Under the pieces are notes generated by a model. That model was not told the DNA's origin and did not search any database. It worked only from the letters and a program-made list of their open reading frames with translations. A program made the translations under genes and the position numbers. From the NCBI GenBank assembly GCA_964612085.1, contig CAZTCJ010000142.1, positions 1 to 6,251 on the forward strand: 6,251 nucleotides of DNA, written 5' to 3'. How positions within the stretch are numbered: the stretch's first letter is position 1; each line of letters starts with the position of its first letter. Origin of the DNA: CAZTCJ01 sp964612085 (lineage in GTDB: Bacteria > Pseudomonadota > Alphaproteobacteria > JAJFIK01). Below are positions 5,214-6,251 of this stretch, piece by piece.

Positions 5214-6017
5214 TTAGATGGACGAAGTGTCCGCCCGATTCTGCCGCAGTTGCTGGAGATTCAGCAGGAGCGAAAGCTTGCGTTGGAGCCGACGGTCCAG
5301 ATGAGCTTCGTAGCGAGCAAGCCGGTCGAGCCGATCAAAATCAAACGACCCGCCAATTGCCAAGTTGCGGAGCGCAGCGCGATTGACGAGGTTGTGACGC
5401 CAAAGCGCCATGCCGGGAAAGACGACATCCTCAAGGAATTCAAGCAGGTCTCTCACCTCCTCGCGCAACGGCCTGTCGTGACCTTCGCGACCGGCTTGGG
5501 AAGTGGCCACCGCATTGAGCCAGTATTCTTTCGTCGGCGCGGGCAGGGCCTTCAACGCCTTTTCATAGGCATTGGGCCGGTCCGCCACGGCGATGTCCCA
5601 TGCGTGCTCGGCAGCGGCTTCCTGAACCTCCAGGACCGCTAGCTCTGCGTCGGTCTGGTCCTGGCCGGCGTGAAGGGCGTCATGCTTCGAGCGCGACATG
5701 AAGAGCTGGACCATCGACGCCGGAGATTTGGGGGTGGATGCCGACAGGTCCTGAATCAGCTGATCCATCTCATTCGTGTGAGCGGCGAGTTCGGCCGACC
5801 GCACACGGCGTGTCCGCCAGATAATGCCCGCGATTTCATGGACCAGGTGCGTTTCCGTCGGCCCCTGAGGCGCATACTCATCAATCAGATCGCAAAGCAG
5901 GGCCTCATACTCTTTCGGGTCTTCGCCCGGCAGGATCGTCTCCATAGCCAAAATACCATGACGGACGGCGTTGTACCGCCGGTTGGTGTCTTTCTGCTTG
6001 GGTTCATCGCCTTTCAT
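5214..6017 (-). CDS. Unknown 267-residue protein with NAxxHG N terminus
   Basis: The product is soluble and largely helical, with no signal peptide or membrane segment. Near the N terminus is RRYNAVRHGI (13-22), then a LPGEDPKEYEALLCDLIDEY block (29-48) and PQGPTETHLVHEIAGIIWR (50-68). The C terminus has a DRLARYEAHLDRRLQRKLSLL segment (231-251). From memory, proteins with this NAxxHG start and RYEaxLdRrlxR end recur in many alphaproteobacteria and some planctomycetes as hypothetical proteins, often in accessory DNA; I know of no assigned function. The ATG at 6017 is preceded by a perfect AAGGAGG nine bases upstream. It follows the partial gene at 6033-6251 with 15 bases between, so the two probably form an operon. 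No motif ties it to the DGR. Confidence 0.85.
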   Translation of the reverse strand: MKGDEPKQKDTNRRYNAVRHGILAMETILPGEDPKEYEALLCDLIDEYAPQGPTETHLVHEIAGIIWRTRRVRSAELAAHTNEMDQLIQDLSASTPKSPASMVQLFMSRSKHDALHAGQDQTDAELAVLEVQEAAAEHAWDIAVADRPNAYEKALKALPAPTKEYWLNAVATSQAGREGHDRPLREEVRDLLEFLEDVVFPGMALWRHNLVNRAALRNLAIGGSFDFDRLDRLARYEAHLDRRLQRKLSLLLNLQQLRQNRADTSSI

Positions 6018-6026
6018 TGTCGCAAG

Positions 6027-6033
6027 CCTCCTT
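6027..6033 (-). promoter_or_regulatory. Ribosome-binding site of the 267-residue gene, touching the upstream stop codon
   Basis: AAGGAGG on the minus strand lies nine bases before the ATG at 6017, and its first A is the last base of the TGA stop of the preceding gene. This arrangement suggests translational coupling. Confidence 0.75.
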
Positions 6034-6251
6034 CACATGCGGTCTTTGCGGACGAACTTATAGAGGCTGGCGATCCCGTTGATGTGCTGCAGGGCCTCAA
6101 GCAAAGTCTTCAGTTTGGACACATGGACGCGTATGCCATTCTTGGTCGGAGCGTCATCGACATAAATCCGCACATCGGCATATGCCGGTCGCTTCATCCG
6201 GCACAAGATCATCCGGATAACGAGCGTTTTCCGGTTATCGATTTTGATGGT
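6033..6251 (-). CDS. Unknown small protein, C-terminal 72 residues (partial)
   Basis: The frame is open from the window edge at 6251 to a TGA at 6035-6033. The visible peptide is basic (many Lys/Arg) with alternating beta-like and helical stretches: RKTLVIRMILCRMKRPAYAD, then VRIYVDDAPTKNGIRVHVSK, then a helical end LKTLLEALQHINGIASLYKF. The start lies outside the window. I do not recognise the family. Its stop codon touches the ribosome-binding site of the next gene (6017-5214), which supports real coding and an operon. The YVDD in it is not a polymerase motif in context. Confidence 0.6.
   Translation of the reverse strand, partial: TIKIDNRKTLVIRMILCRMKRPAYADVRIYVDDAPTKNGIRVHVSKLKTLLEALQHINGIASLYKFVRKDRM

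Overview
The window holds a diversity-generating retroelement (DGR) and one complete target gene that looks like a defence or conflict-type sensor. The DNA is GC-rich, and its codon use and protein style suggest a proteobacterium, probably an alphaproteobacterium. That placement is inference only, because no taxonomic marker gene is present.

Layout, left to right. Positions 1-67 are the C-terminal end of a first target gene on the + strand, ending in a variable repeat (VR1). A DGR-type hairpin and an intrinsic terminator follow. Positions 199-320 are the adenine-rich template repeat (TR, + sense), followed by a structured spacer with no confident gene. Positions 572-922 encode the accessory protein Avd on the minus strand. 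Positions 897-2063 encode the DGR reverse transcriptase on the + strand, head-to-head with avd. A 61-bp gap (2064-2124) holds a bidirectional terminator and a second copy of the DGR hairpin. Positions 2125-4833 (minus) encode a 902-residue TIR / nSTAND NTPase / formylglycine-generating-enzyme-fold protein whose last ~40 residues are VR2. Upstream of it on the minus strand lies a small, apparently frameshifted reading frame (5114-4930). The right end carries two minus-strand genes in probable operon order: a partial unknown gene (6251-6033) and a 267-residue protein of unknown function (6017-5214).

How it should work, from known DGR biology: TR RNA is copied by the reverse transcriptase with Avd, adenines are misincorporated, and the cDNA replaces the VR at the 3' end of each target gene, changing ligand-facing residues of the C-type-lectin-like domain. 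Here that domain is fused to a STAND switch and a TIR effector, so the inferred product is a cell-death or NAD-depleting sensor with a re-writable recognition surface.

Three things stand out. All 30 adenines of the TR are unchanged in VR2, and all 13 that can be compared are unchanged in VR1, so neither target shows any sign of diversification although the reverse transcriptase motifs look intact. The avd gene is antisense to the TR-RT axis, and the two start regions interlock at one CCATGG palindrome. Two targets in opposite orientation share the same tail, hairpin and terminator, which points to duplication or exchange of a target module.
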